The notes under the pieces: generated by a model
Told to the model about the DNA's origin: nothing
Seen by the model: only the letters and a program-made list of their open reading frames with translations
Database searches by the model: none
Part shown: positions 45,525 to 54,534 of the stretch, one piece after another
Layout of the letters: every line of letters starts with the position of its first letter
Position numbering within the stretch: position 1 is the stretch's first letter
NCBI RefSeq assembly: GCF_022701255.1
Contig: NZ_CP031705.1
Span: 6,200,001 to 6,264,000, forward strand
Direction: 5' to 3'
From: Microcoleus vaginatus HSN003
Lineage (GTDB): Bacteria; Cyanobacteriota; Cyanobacteriia; Cyanobacteriales; Microcoleaceae
DNA length: 64,000 nucleotides
Made by a program: the position numbers and the translations under genes

Positions 45525-45962
45525 ATGCTGACCATGAACTACACTTACCGAATCTATCCAGATGCGATTCAGCAGACTGAAATGCTCGCATGGCTTGAGA
45601 CGTGCCGAGGCGTTTACAACTAGGCTTGGCGCGAACTCAAAGACTGGATTGCTTCGCGCTTGTGCCGGGTGGATAGATGCTCCTTGGATAAGGAATAAAT
45701 CATTCCTGCTGCGGAGCCGTTTCCGTCCTATCATCGTCCGTAAGGGACGGGAGGTTAGAGAGCATCGTTGTCGCGAGTGTAATTATTGGACTCATCGAGA
45801 TCATGCAGCAGCAGAGATGCTGTTGCATCGTGGAGTAGAAAATATAGTAGCCCAGGGACTCTGGGGAACGGAAACCGCCTGTCAAGTCGGTCTGTCGAGG
45901 GTCTATGACCTAGATAAATGGCGTGGGGCAGGAATATCCAAGAGTTCACGAGGGTGCGCCCG
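45525..45962 (+). pseudogene. tnpB: tnpB relic (IS200/IS605 family), internally deleted
   Basis: The N terminus reads MNYTYRIYPDAIQQTEMLAW, LETCRGVYN, stop (TAG), AWRELKDWIASRLC, then stop (TAA) and IIPAAEPFPSYHRP, a standard TnpB start with two in-frame stops. At about 45737 the frame shifts and sequence jumps to the far C terminus: REVREHRCRECNYWTHRD, HAAAEMLLHRGVENIV, QGLWGTE, GLSRVYDLDKWRGAG. About 250 central residues, including RuvC I/II and one Cys pair of the zinc finger, are missing. The last RuvC Asp (HRDHAAA) remains. No tnpA is recognisable. A dead insertion sequence. Confidence 0.85.
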
Positions 45963-46257
45963 CGCTGTACTCGTAGAGTCAGCGTCGGGAGGATGTCACC
46001 TCCCTGGATACATCTTTGGGGTGAAAAATATGACAATTTCGCTTATGATCGAACCATAACTACCTTTGCGGACGATCGAATTGTGGTTCGGCAATCCTAT
46101 ATGGTTTGGTGCATCGACGATCGACTAAACAATTTTAGATTTGAGAACAGGCGATTTGAGGTTTTTTAGCAGCAATCTCAGTTATAAGCCGCGCGGTAAA
46201 GTTAAAATTTAAAGTTTAAAATCTCAAATCGGTTGACTTGATGTCGTTTTTAGGGCT

Positions 46258-47247
46258 GTGGTGACTTTGCAAGCCAATCCACATTTGGTACTTCGTACAG
46301 AAAAAAGCGGCAATCGCTACTTGCCGCTCTCCGGCAGCAATTGCTGGACAGTAGGGCGGAGCGATGACAACAATTTTGTACTGACCGATCGCTGGATTTC
46401 CCGTAATCACGCGATGTTACAGCAAATGGAGACAGGAGAGTTCTACCTAATCGACTTGGGCAGCCGCAACGGTTCCTTTGTCAACGGGCGGCGGGTCAGT
46501 ATTCCTGTCACTCTCAGAAATGGCGATCGGATTATTTTCGGTCAAACCGAATTGGACTTCTACAACCCAACCGCGGGCCAGCAGCTCGATCCAATACACG
46601 AGACAGACTCGGATGATTTTACGGCGACTTTGACGGTACGCAGCCTGATTAGCGTCATGGTAATGGACATCCGAGACTTTACTGTTTTGACTAGGCAGCT
46701 AGACGAAACCCTGCTGTCAGAAGTCATCGGCAATTGGTTCCGCAAAGCAGGACAGATTATTCGCGAACACGGCAGTTGGGTGGACAAATACATCGGCGAT
46801 GCGATCATGGCCGTCTGGTTTCACAAAACCAGCGGTGTCAGCAGCGAGGAAATGATGCGGATTTGCCAAGCTTTGAGCGAACTGCACAAGGCAACAGACG
46901 AACTCAGCAGCCGTTACCCCCTGCCTTTTCCTTTGCGAGTTGGGGCGGGAATCAATACCGGTTATGCAATGGTGGGAAATTCGGGCAGCAGCGACCGATC
47001 GGACTATACCGCCTTGGGAGATACTGTAAACGCAGCATTTCGCCTGGAGTCTTGCACCAAGCAACTTGGCAAGGATATCGCTGTGGGAGAAACGACTTAC
47101 AAATACCTGACGCAATTGGGGGCTGAGGGCGCTTTCGAGCCGCACACCGTGGCTTTGAAGGGTTACGAAACTCCCAGCCTGACTTACGCTGGTACTTATG
47201 CTGACTTGAACGCTTTTCTCGAAAAAAAAGGAAATAGTTCTCAATAG
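46258..47247 (+). CDS. FHA domain-adenylate/guanylate cyclase
   Basis: 329 aa, soluble. N-terminal FHA domain (about 20-105) with TVGRSDDNNFVLTD, ISRNHAMLQ and DLGSRNGSFVNGRRV. C-terminal class III cyclase domain (about 125-310) with metal-binding VMDIRDFT and DKYIGDAIMAVW, and YTALGDTVNAAFRLE. Both metal Asp residues are present and DKYIGD-type sequence favours ATP. It would make cAMP under control of phospho-threonine binding. GTG start at 46258 or 46261. It follows 300 bp of decayed insertion-sequence DNA. Confidence 0.9.
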   Translation: MVTLQANPHLVLRTEKSGNRYLPLSGSNCWTVGRSDDNNFVLTDRWISRNHAMLQQMETGEFYLIDLGSRNGSFVNGRRVSIPVTLRNGDRIIFGQTELDFYNPTAGQQLDPIHETDSDDFTATLTVRSLISVMVMDIRDFTVLTRQLDETLLSEVIGNWFRKAGQIIREHGSWVDKYIGDAIMAVWFHKTSGVSSEEMMRICQALSELHKATDELSSRYPLPFPLRVGAGINTGYAMVGNSGSSDRSDYTALGDTVNAAFRLESCTKQLGKDIAVGETTYKYLTQLGAEGAFEPHTVALKGYETPSLTYAGTYADLNAFLEKKGNSSQ

Positions 47248-47498
47248 CTAGAAAATGGGCTGCGGGGCAAAATTAACCCTTTAAAATTCCAGTCCGAGTT
47301 TTTAATTGAGAAGGCATTTTATAAACTTGCCTGCGATGCCTCAATTTCGACAGATATCATGTATCGTCCGGGCTGTCAATACCTCAATGTAAATTTTCTA
47401 ACAGCCCTCTACCTATTGCGGATTTATCTGAAAAACTGCATAAGCAAAATGGTAGTCTCTACATAAATGCTGTGTATGAAATTGGGAGACAAAACTTC

Positions 47499-47933
47499 AT
47501 GAAACGATTGGGTCGTCTATTGGCAGTATTGGGCTTAGTGCTGGGCTGCTTTGCATGGGCTGGAGACCAAAGCGCGATCGCGGCGTCATTAAGCCGTATC
47601 GTCTTGCCATCATCCTCGCTCCTAGCTGTTGAAGCTCCGGCTAGAACCAATCGCGCCGATGAGAAGCTTGCCACAGAATACGGCAAAAAACTTGATTTGA
47701 ACAACAGCGCCGTCCGGGACTTTCGGGAATTTCGAGGGTTGTATCCCACTTTAGCTCGACTAATTATTAAGAATGCTCCTTACGAAAATGTTGAGGACGT
47801 ACTCAATATTTCAGACTTGACGGATGCTCAGAAAAAAGTGCTGCAAGCTAACATGGACAAATTCACCGTAACTGATGTTGAATCAGTCTTTATTGAAGGA
47901 GACAACAGGTTGAATAATGGTCTCTACGACTAG
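47499..47933 (+). CDS. psbU: Photosystem II extrinsic protein PsbU
   Basis: 144 aa from the ATG at 47499; a GTG at 47472 would add nine residues before the signal peptide. Signal peptide MKRLGRLLAVLGLVLGCFAW with likely cleavage after SAIAA. Mature part: EKLATEYGKKLDLNNSAVRD, FRGLYPTLARLIIKNAPYEN, VEDVLNISDLTDAQKKVLQ, matching PsbU with its helix-hairpin-helix. It stabilises the lumenal side of the oxygen-evolving complex. Single gene. Confidence 0.96.
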   Translation: MKRLGRLLAVLGLVLGCFAWAGDQSAIAASLSRIVLPSSSLLAVEAPARTNRADEKLATEYGKKLDLNNSAVRDFREFRGLYPTLARLIIKNAPYENVEDVLNISDLTDAQKKVLQANMDKFTVTDVESVFIEGDNRLNNGLYD

Positions 47934-48110
47934 GTAGCAGCGAGTCTCATTTGAAGGCAGAAGTCATTGGGCAGAAGGCAAACGGCCGAAAGAAAAGATT
48001 TTTTTCTACAGGCTGATGACTTCTGCCTTTAATTTCTTAATACTTATTTTCAACCATCAGGCGACAAAAGCAGACCCAAATTCGCTAGATTGAAATAAGC
48101 GGGTTCCCCT

Positions 48111-48244
48111 GATTCATCTAAAATCTAAAACCTAAAATCTAAAATCTAAAATCTAAAATCCCTTGAGTGACATTAGTTCCAGTCCCCAGATTCATCTGTA
48201 GACTCAATTCTAAAATCTAAAATCTAAAATCTAAAATCTAAAAT
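48111..48244. repeat. Composite repeat with AAAATCT heptamers, copies 2a and 2b
   Basis: Two consecutive copies: 48111-48162 (GATTCATCT, then about six AAAATCT units) and 48184-48244 (CCCCAGATTCATCTGTAGAC, then about five units). They fill most of the psbU-nadB spacer and end 18 bp before the nadB start. No gene in 47934-48261. Confidence 0.75.
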
Positions 48245-48261
48245 TGACTGGCGGCAGACTT

Positions 48262-49914
48262 ATGACTGACAAATTTGACGTATTGGTAATAGGTGCTGGC
48301 GCGGCGGGTTTGTACACAGCACTTTGCCTGCCAGAGCATTTGCACGTGGGCTTAATCAATAAAAATACCCTGCCTGTTTCTGCAAGCGATTGGGCTCAAG
48401 GAGGGATTGCCGCGGCGATCGCCCCTGAAGATTCCGCAGCGCTGCACGTTCAGGATACACTGGCTGCAGGAGCCGGTCTTTGCGATTTGGATGCGGTGAA
48501 ATTTTTAGTCGAGGAAGCTTCAGCCTGCATTGACTCCCTCGTGAAAATGGGCGTTGCATTCGATCGCACCGGCCCAGATTTAGCCCTCACCCTAGAAGCC
48601 GCCCACTCCCGCCGCCGAGTTCTCCACGCCGCCGACACTACGGGCAAAGCCGTGATCAGTACGCTGACAGCAAAAGTATTGAGCCGCAAAAACATTCAAC
48701 TCGTATCTCCTGCCTTTGCTTTGAGTCTGTGGCTAGACGAAACCGGGCGCTGCCAGGGGATTAGCTCGATTTGTGGCTCACAAGTCAAGTGGCTGCAGGC
48801 CAAAGCCGTTGTCCTGGCGACAGGCGGCGGCGGACAGGTTTTTGCTCAAACGACCAATCCGTCGGTAAGTACCGGGGACGGGGTGGCAATTGCGTGGCGC
48901 GCCGGGGCGCTGCTGCGAGATTTAGAATTTGTGCAGTTTCACCCGACGGCGCTGAGCACAGCGGGCGCGCCTCGGTTTCTCATTAGCGAAGCGGTGCGGG
49001 GAGAAGGAGCTCATTTGGTTGACAGTAAGGGATATCGCTTTGCTTTTGACTCTCACCCCAGCGGGGAACTCGCCCCTCGGGATGTTGTCAGCCGCGCTAT
49101 TTTCCGCCACCTGCAAAAGACGGGGGAACCTCATGTTTGGCTGGATTTGCGCCCGATTGCGGTCGATCGACTGCGCTACAGGTTTCCCAATATTATTCAA
49201 GTGTGCGCTGATTGGGGAATTGATATTTTTTCCGAACCGGTGCCGGTGACGCCTGCGGCCCATTACTGGATGGGAGGAATTGTCGCTGACAAGTTTAACC
49301 AAACTTCGATTCCGGGTTTGTACGCAGTGGGAGAAACTGCGAGCACGGGGGTACACGGCGCTAATCGGTTGGCGAGCAATTCGCTGCTGGAATGTCTGGT
49401 TTTTGGGGCGCAGATGGGACTTTTGCAGCTAGAAGGTGGAACGCCCGAGGCATTCGCCGATCAGTTCGAGGCGGGGGAAGTCTTGGAAAAATCGATTTCT
49501 GAAAAGGACATTGAGGCGATCGAAAAGTTGCGGGTGGAATTGCCTAATTTGGTGTGGCAGAGTGCGGGAATTTGCCGGGGACAACGCGATTTGGAAAGTG
49601 CGATCGTCCAACTTGAGATTTGGCGGCAAGAATTTGCTTCGTTGCCTTTGAGTCAAACGCTTGATAATTTACGGCCCGGACAAAGTATTGATTTTTTCCC
49701 TACTGAGGCGGAAAATACCTCGATTTTGCGAAATTGGGGAGAAGTTGGGAATTTATTAGATATCGGCTATTTAATTGTCAAAAGTGCTGCGTTTCGCACC
49801 GAAAGTCGCGGCGGTCATTACCGAGTGGACTATCCCCTCACCGATCCGGATTGGTGCAGCCATACTTTAATTAACCAATCGAATTGGTACAAATCTCCGC
49901 GAATAGAAGATTGA
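48262..49914 (+). CDS. nadB: L-aspartate oxidase NadB
   Basis: 550 aa from the ATG at 48262; TTG at 48244 is in frame but lies in the repeat tail. FAD-binding DVLVIGAGAAGLYTALCLP, ASDWAQGGIAAAI, EAAHSRRRVLHAADTTG, ATGGGGQVFAQTTNP, QFHPTAL, PAAHYWMGGIVAD and GANRLASNSLLECLVFG. The C-terminal helical domain ends with ESRGGHYRVDYP. It oxidises aspartate to iminoaspartate in NAD synthesis. nadA is not nearby. Confidence 0.96.
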   Translation: MTDKFDVLVIGAGAAGLYTALCLPEHLHVGLINKNTLPVSASDWAQGGIAAAIAPEDSAALHVQDTLAAGAGLCDLDAVKFLVEEASACIDSLVKMGVAFDRTGPDLALTLEAAHSRRRVLHAADTTGKAVISTLTAKVLSRKNIQLVSPAFALSLWLDETGRCQGISSICGSQVKWLQAKAVVLATGGGGQVFAQTTNPSVSTGDGVAIAWRAGALLRDLEFVQFHPTALSTAGAPRFLISEAVRGEGAHLVDSKGYRFAFDSHPSGELAPRDVVSRAIFRHLQKTGEPHVWLDLRPIAVDRLRYRFPNIIQVCADWGIDIFSEPVPVTPAAHYWMGGIVADKFNQTSIPGLYAVGETASTGVHGANRLASNSLLECLVFGAQMGLLQLEGGTPEAFADQFEAGEVLEKSISEKDIEAIEKLRVELPNLVWQSAGICRGQRDLESAIVQLEIWRQEFASLPLSQTLDNLRPGQSIDFFPTEAENTSILRNWGEVGNLLDIGYLIVKSAAFRTESRGGHYRVDYPLTDPDWCSHTLINQSNWYKSPRIED

Positions 49915-49935
49915 AAATTTATTGAAAATTTGGGG

Positions 49936-50199
49936 TCAGCGCGTTCCCGTACCGTCACTTTCGGGGTTCCCGTTCGGGGGTGGTTCGTATTCTTTTGGGT
50001 AATTTGGAAAGCTAGAGGTTTGTGCAACTGTCAAAACTTTGGAGGTCGATGGCCTCGGGCTCTGGGCCGTGCTACGGGCTTTTGTGTAATTGCTAGTTGA
50101 GTTGCTGGCAAGTCGAGCCGCATTTGCGGTGCCGACTATATTCACTTGCAGGCAGGCCGCCAGGGTTGCCGTTGTTGTGAGCTGAATCAAAGTACGCAT
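49936..50199 (-). CDS. Small exported protein of unknown function
   Basis: 87 aa from the ATG at 50199 (the open frame extends 17 codons further). Signal peptide MRTLIQLTTTATLAACLQVN with likely cleavage after ANA, then a low-complexity Ser/Thr/Pro/Asn-rich mature part with no Cys. Convergent with nadB, 22 bp apart. The only support is the signal peptide plus an intact frame, so it may be a lineage-specific gene. Confidence 0.5.
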   Translation of the reverse strand: MRTLIQLTTTATLAACLQVNIVGTANAARLASNSTSNYTKARSTAQSPRPSTSKVLTVAQTSSFPNYPKEYEPPPNGNPESDGTGTR

Positions 50200-50783
50200 A
50201 GTATTCACAGCCTTATTCAAATCATCGCAATAGATCCACGTCTGTACCACCTATTATATCTATCAATTTGCGTATTTCCACGGATATCTTTACATTTACT
50301 TTAATTAACTTTCATAAGTTTACATAATTTTTTTTACATTAAGGTTTTTTTGAGATGGGAATTTGGTTTCAGGTTGTGATTTATTTTAATATTCTGTAAC
50401 ATTTAGATAAGACGGCAAGTTGCTCTCATAAGTTTTATATTTTGTTAATTCTGTCTAAGGGCAGATGACAGAGGAGACGATTTTAAAGTACGGGATTTTA
50501 GATTTGAGATTTCACTTTTTTGGACATTTTTTTGAAGGGTTTCAAAAAGCTTAGAGAGCTTACACTGTAAGCATCGAGCTATTTTTTTAAGTGAGCTGCA
50601 CAAAGGACGCCTGAAATCATATCTCCCTCACGGCCCCATTAGGGTCTGAGGTCTAAAAATTGCTCAACTTTTGTCTGAAATAATTGAGATTTTAGATAAA
50701 AAAATTGAATAATTACAAATGACTTATCAATATCGGGCTGGGGACTTTACCTACAGTTGCATTCTGTTTTTAACTGTTCTTAA
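50200..50783. other. 584-bp spacer with GTTGCATT element copy B
   Basis: AT-rich, no gene seen. Small hairpin GCTTACACTGTAAGC at 50558-50572. At 50736-50776 there is the second copy of the dispersed element found at 36341 and 55740 (TTTACCTACAGTTGCATTC). It lies next to the 3' end of the GGDEF gene. Confidence 0.5.
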
Positions 50784-52919
50784 TCAATAAAAATTATATT
50801 GATTTTTCCCGCATTCCTTAGCACGATACATCGCAACATCGGCATTCTTAACTAACATCTCTGCCTTTTGACCGTCAATGGGATATAAACTAATGCCAAT
50901 ACTTGTAGTTACAGAAATTGTATGTTCTTCTAAAATAAAAGGCTGCTTGATGGCGTCGCAAATTTTTTCCGCTACTTTCGCAGCTTCCTCGCGACCTGGA
51001 ATTGCCGGCAAAATGACTGTGAACTCGTCACCACCCAACCGCGAGATTGTATCGCTGCCACGCAAGCCTTTTTTGAGCCGACTGGCAACTGTTTTTAATA
51101 GTAAATCGCCCACATTGTGTCCGAGAGTGTCGTTGATTGACTTAAATCCATCTAAATCTAAAAACAGTAAAGCTACCAATTCCTGATTTGTGGAGGCTAT
51201 TTCTAGAGAGCGATGCAAGCATTCGTAGAACATTTGGCGGTTGGGCAAGCCGGTAAGAGCATCGTGATAAGCTTGGTGGCTGAGTTCCGCATTTTCTTGT
51301 TGTAGAGCCTCTTCTCGGCGCTTGCGCTCGGTAATATCTCTGATTGCTCCGACTAAAAATAGGTTGCCTGCAGCATCTTTATGTAGGGATCTTTTAGTCG
51401 AAATTAGATGCGTAATTCCGTGAGCGTCAGTAAAATATTCTTCGTTTTCTCGCGGCTGGTGAGTTTGCAATACTAATTCGTCTTGCTGCCAAAATATCTC
51501 GGCTTCGGCTGGGGGAAATAAATCGTAATCTGTTCGGCAAGTTAAAATTTCTAAAGGATAGCCAATAAACCGACAATATGCCTGATTTAAAACTAGGCAG
51601 CGGTGATTTCGATCTTTGACAAAAATGGGGTCGGGAATTGTATCGATTAGCGATTGTAAAAATTCTTTAGACCGTTTTAATTCTTCTTGCAAGTGAGCGA
51701 GATAACCTACAACTGCGACACCAGAGCCCACAAGACTGAGGATTGGAGGAATTAACGGTAGCCACCAACCTGCTAAAAATGCTAAGTATAAAGTGGCACT
51801 CAGGCCTAGACAGATACTTAATAAACAGTAAGCCGATCGACCAAGCGATCGCAAATTCCAACTCACATTTGCTCCCGCCCAAGACCAGACTAAAATCCAC
51901 AGCAACTCCGCAGCCTCTGGCCACACATTGATACCCCCGCGCCCGTCGAGGGCCACACTCAAAATTTGGCTCAAGAAATGAGCCTGAAGCTCGACTCCCG
52001 GTATTTGCTGGGGAGGACCAAACCAACCGGAACTGTAAGCATTTTGGTAAAAGTCTTTGAGGCTGGGGGCATTTGAGCCGATCAAGACAACGCGCGATCG
52101 TACAAAATCAGGGGGTACTGTGCCAGAGAGCACATCGCTCATCGATGCAGTGCGAAAACTGCCTCGCGGGCCGCGCAGGTTGGTCAAAATTTGATAGCCA
52201 CGGCTGTCGGCTCGAACGTAAGCACCGTCATTCGGTTGAAAAGGCCGAAAAACCCCCTTGCCTAACTGCAAGTATTTAGGATTGGCTTTTGCTGATTCAG
52301 GGGAAATTCCTTCGCTTTTGAGGTAAAGCAAAGCCAGTCTGAGTGCAAAACTTTTATGAGTTTTGCCGTCTGCGGGCCAAGCGTAGAGCAAAGTTCGGCG
52401 CACTTTTGAGTCAGCGTCGATGACAACGTTGTTGAAACCGATGCGATCGAGCTTGTCAAGTACCGGAGGTGGCCGAACTCCGAACCTGGTTTCGTCTGGC
52501 ATCAATTCAATGCCGATTAAGTTGGGAATATTTTTAAAAGTGTTGAGCAATTCGGCGTTACCCGGTTGAGTTGGCAAATCTCGGTAAACGTCCAGGCCGA
52601 TCGCCCGCGGCTTGCCAGCGTGCAATTTTTGCAGCAATTGGGCCAAGATAGCATCCGAAATTGGGTAGCCGTATTTTTGCAAGTCAGCTTCGTTAATTTC
52701 TACAATGACGATGCGCGAGTCCGTTGGTTCGGCCGGCCGCCAGCGCATAAAGTGGTCGAAAGCAGCCCATTCCCACACCTGAAAAAATCCGAACCAGCGC
52801 ATTACAATGACCGTAGTAGCAACGGCACTCGCAGTAATCAATACTCCGCGTTCTTGATCGACCCATTTTTTGATAGTTTTTAGCATATGGTGGGGATTTT
52901 TGCCTCGCCGTTTGAGCAT
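50784..52919 (-). CDS. CHASE2-PAS-GGDEF diguanylate cyclase
   Basis: 711 aa. One N-terminal transmembrane helix (about 25-45), an extracytoplasmic CHASE2 domain (about 45-330; DSRIVIVEINEADLQKYGYP, PRAIGLDVYRDLP, VVLIGSNAPSLKDF), three membrane helices (about 340-410), a PAS domain (about 430-535; PDPIFVKDRNHRCLVLNQAY) and GGDEF (about 550-711). The active site is intact (SRLGGDEFTVILP) and an RxxD inhibitory site (RGSD) lies five residues before it. No EAL domain. It should make c-di-GMP in response to an outside signal. ATG at 52919. Confidence 0.93.
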   Translation of the reverse strand: MLKRRGKNPHHMLKTIKKWVDQERGVLITASAVATTVIVMRWFGFFQVWEWAAFDHFMRWRPAEPTDSRIVIVEINEADLQKYGYPISDAILAQLLQKLHAGKPRAIGLDVYRDLPTQPGNAELLNTFKNIPNLIGIELMPDETRFGVRPPPVLDKLDRIGFNNVVIDADSKVRRTLLYAWPADGKTHKSFALRLALLYLKSEGISPESAKANPKYLQLGKGVFRPFQPNDGAYVRADSRGYQILTNLRGPRGSFRTASMSDVLSGTVPPDFVRSRVVLIGSNAPSLKDFYQNAYSSGWFGPPQQIPGVELQAHFLSQILSVALDGRGGINVWPEAAELLWILVWSWAGANVSWNLRSLGRSAYCLLSICLGLSATLYLAFLAGWWLPLIPPILSLVGSGVAVVGYLAHLQEELKRSKEFLQSLIDTIPDPIFVKDRNHRCLVLNQAYCRFIGYPLEILTCRTDYDLFPPAEAEIFWQQDELVLQTHQPRENEEYFTDAHGITHLISTKRSLHKDAAGNLFLVGAIRDITERKRREEALQQENAELSHQAYHDALTGLPNRQMFYECLHRSLEIASTNQELVALLFLDLDGFKSINDTLGHNVGDLLLKTVASRLKKGLRGSDTISRLGGDEFTVILPAIPGREEAAKVAEKICDAIKQPFILEEHTISVTTSIGISLYPIDGQKAEMLVKNADVAMYRAKECGKNQYNFY

Positions 52920-52954
52920 CTAAACTACTACTACGTATAGGTTTTACATCTCCG

Positions 52955-53145
52955 GGGCGAGTCGATTCTAGATTTTAGAGGTTAGATTTTAGATTTTAGA
53001 TTATCCAATTTTTTGGTTTTTCGGTGCGGGCGAGTCGATTTTAGATGTTAGATGTTAGATTTTAGATTATCCAATTTTTTGGTTTTTCGGTGCGGGCGAG
53101 TCGATTTTAGATTTTAGATTATCCAATTTTTTGGTTTTTCGGTGC
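52955..53145. repeat. Three tandem macro-units containing variable heptamer arrays
   Basis: Units begin GGGCGAGTCGATT at 52955, 53028 and 53094 and end in TTATCCAATTTTTTGGTTTT, TCGGTGC. Their lengths are 73, 66 and 52 bp, differing by 7 and 14, because each carries a different number of TTTTAGA-type heptamers. This is a nested tandem repeat upstream of the GGDEF gene. Confidence 0.85.
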
Positions 53146-53158
53146 GATCGGGCTGCAA

Positions 53159-53233
53159 AAGCAGAAACCGGGTTTCGCAACCAAAATATCTCATTTCAAC
53201 AATAACTCTGGAAGCAGAAACCCGGTTTCTGGC
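53159..53233. repeat. Pair of GCAGAAACCGGGTTTC hairpin repeats
   Basis: GCAGAAACCGGGTTTC at about 53161 and GCAGAAACCCGGTTTC at about 53213, each palindromic around CCGG, spaced about 52 bp. A common cyanobacterial dispersed hairpin. The rest of 53234-53461 is AT-rich with more TTTTAGA-like units and no gene. Confidence 0.6.
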
Positions 53234-53461
53234 GTTTTTTTGTAAAAGTTCTAGTATTTATTCGCCGCTCTAAATACTAGAGACGCACCAATTGTTTTAA
53301 AGTTTTTCGTTCTAACTAATTTTTCCTATTTTTTTATTGATTATAGATGCGAGATTTTAGATTAATTTCGCAGCACGAGCCAACGATAAAGTAAGGTAAA
53401 AAGCCGGATATTTCCAGCCAATCAATCTAAAATCTGTCATCTATAATCTCAAACTTTTCTG

Positions 53462-54385
53462 TCAGTTTTGAAAGTTGCGCGGGCCAGTGTAACCCGATAA
53501 ATCAGCGAGTTTATTCAAAGATTGCGTCCCCGCATAAAACTGACCATTAATCTCCCAAGTCGGGAAACCTTTAACATTTGCAGCAGCAGCTTGGCAAATT
53601 TCAGCACGGGAATTTTGACCCCGGGGATCGCATTCAAAATAATCAATTATTTTGGCTGCTTCTTTGCCGAACAGTATTTTTTGGTCGTGGCAGTGGGGAC
53701 ACCAGTAAGCGCCGTACTCTTTAGCGCCAATTTGTCGGAGGTGGCGGGCCAAAGCAATTTGTGCCGGGCCGGAGGTTGTAGTGACGGCAGGAGGTACAAT
53801 TCCGGGAGTAGAGACAGTAGGGCCAGGTGAGTTGACGCTGTTATAAAGTCCCAAGGCACCGATCGAACTCACCATGGCCACCAAAATGCCTGTAAACACC
53901 AACTGTCCGATATCTTCCCACTCGCGCCCGACTAGCACCAGCACAAACAGCGACAGTGAAAATAAGGCAGAAGTGATGCAGTAAATGCACAGTTCCTGAA
54001 CTTCAAAAGCCATCAAATACATCAAATAGCTGCTGAAAATTACCATCGCAGCGGTGATGATAAATAGGACTGGCCAAGTTTTGTTTTCTAGTTGAGAGTG
54101 CAGTCCTTTATTGGTGTTGGGATTGACGCCTTTGGGAGCCAATGCCAGGATTGCTATGCTCAGGTAAGCCAGACAGCCTAACAAACTTAAAGGCACGGAG
54201 CCAAAGACTGTAGCGTAGGGACTGTTGAGAACTTTGTCGCAGCCGCTGGTGGGACAAATGACTGAGCCTGTCGTGAATTTAGCGATCGTGAGATAGGCCG
54301 TTTCTACGACGCCTATGGCTGCGATCGCTGCCATCAGAGTCCTAGACCAGCGATGAATCCAAGGGGTTGAACGTCGGCGAATCAT
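53462..54385 (-). CDS. VKOR-thioredoxin fusion (disulfide-forming)
   Basis: 307 aa. N-terminal vitamin K epoxide reductase domain (about 12-180) with about five membrane helices, a loop Cys pair and the active-site region ICPTSGCDKVLNSPYA and ELCIYCI (CxxC). The C-terminal thioredoxin-like domain (about 215-307) has GAYWCPHCHDQKILFG (CPHC). It oxidises Cys pairs in lumen/periplasm proteins using quinone and is needed for photosystem assembly in related species. Full fusion, no truncation. ATG at 54385. Confidence 0.94.
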   Translation of the reverse strand: MIRRRSTPWIHRWSRTLMAAIAAIGVVETAYLTIAKFTTGSVICPTSGCDKVLNSPYATVFGSVPLSLLGCLAYLSIAILALAPKGVNPNTNKGLHSQLENKTWPVLFIITAAMVIFSSYLMYLMAFEVQELCIYCITSALFSLSLFVLVLVGREWEDIGQLVFTGILVAMVSSIGALGLYNSVNSPGPTVSTPGIVPPAVTTTSGPAQIALARHLRQIGAKEYGAYWCPHCHDQKILFGKEAAKIIDYFECDPRGQNSRAEICQAAAANVKGFPTWEINGQFYAGTQSLNKLADLSGYTGPRNFQN

Positions 54386-54416
54386 TTTTTGATTTGGTAA
54401 TTTGGGAATTTGGAAT

Positions 54417-54533
54417 TGTTGACTGTTGACTGTTGACTGTTAACTGTTAACTAATGACTGTTAATTGTTCACTAATGACTGATGACTGATAACTGATGAC
54501 TACTGACTACTGCCAACAGTCAACAATTCCCAT
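54417..54533. repeat. STRR array (TGTTGAC/TGATGAC)n
   Basis: About sixteen imperfect 7-bp units fill most of the spacer between btpA and the VKOR gene (both on the minus strand), which may separate their transcripts. Confidence 0.75.
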
Positions 54534-54534
54534 T

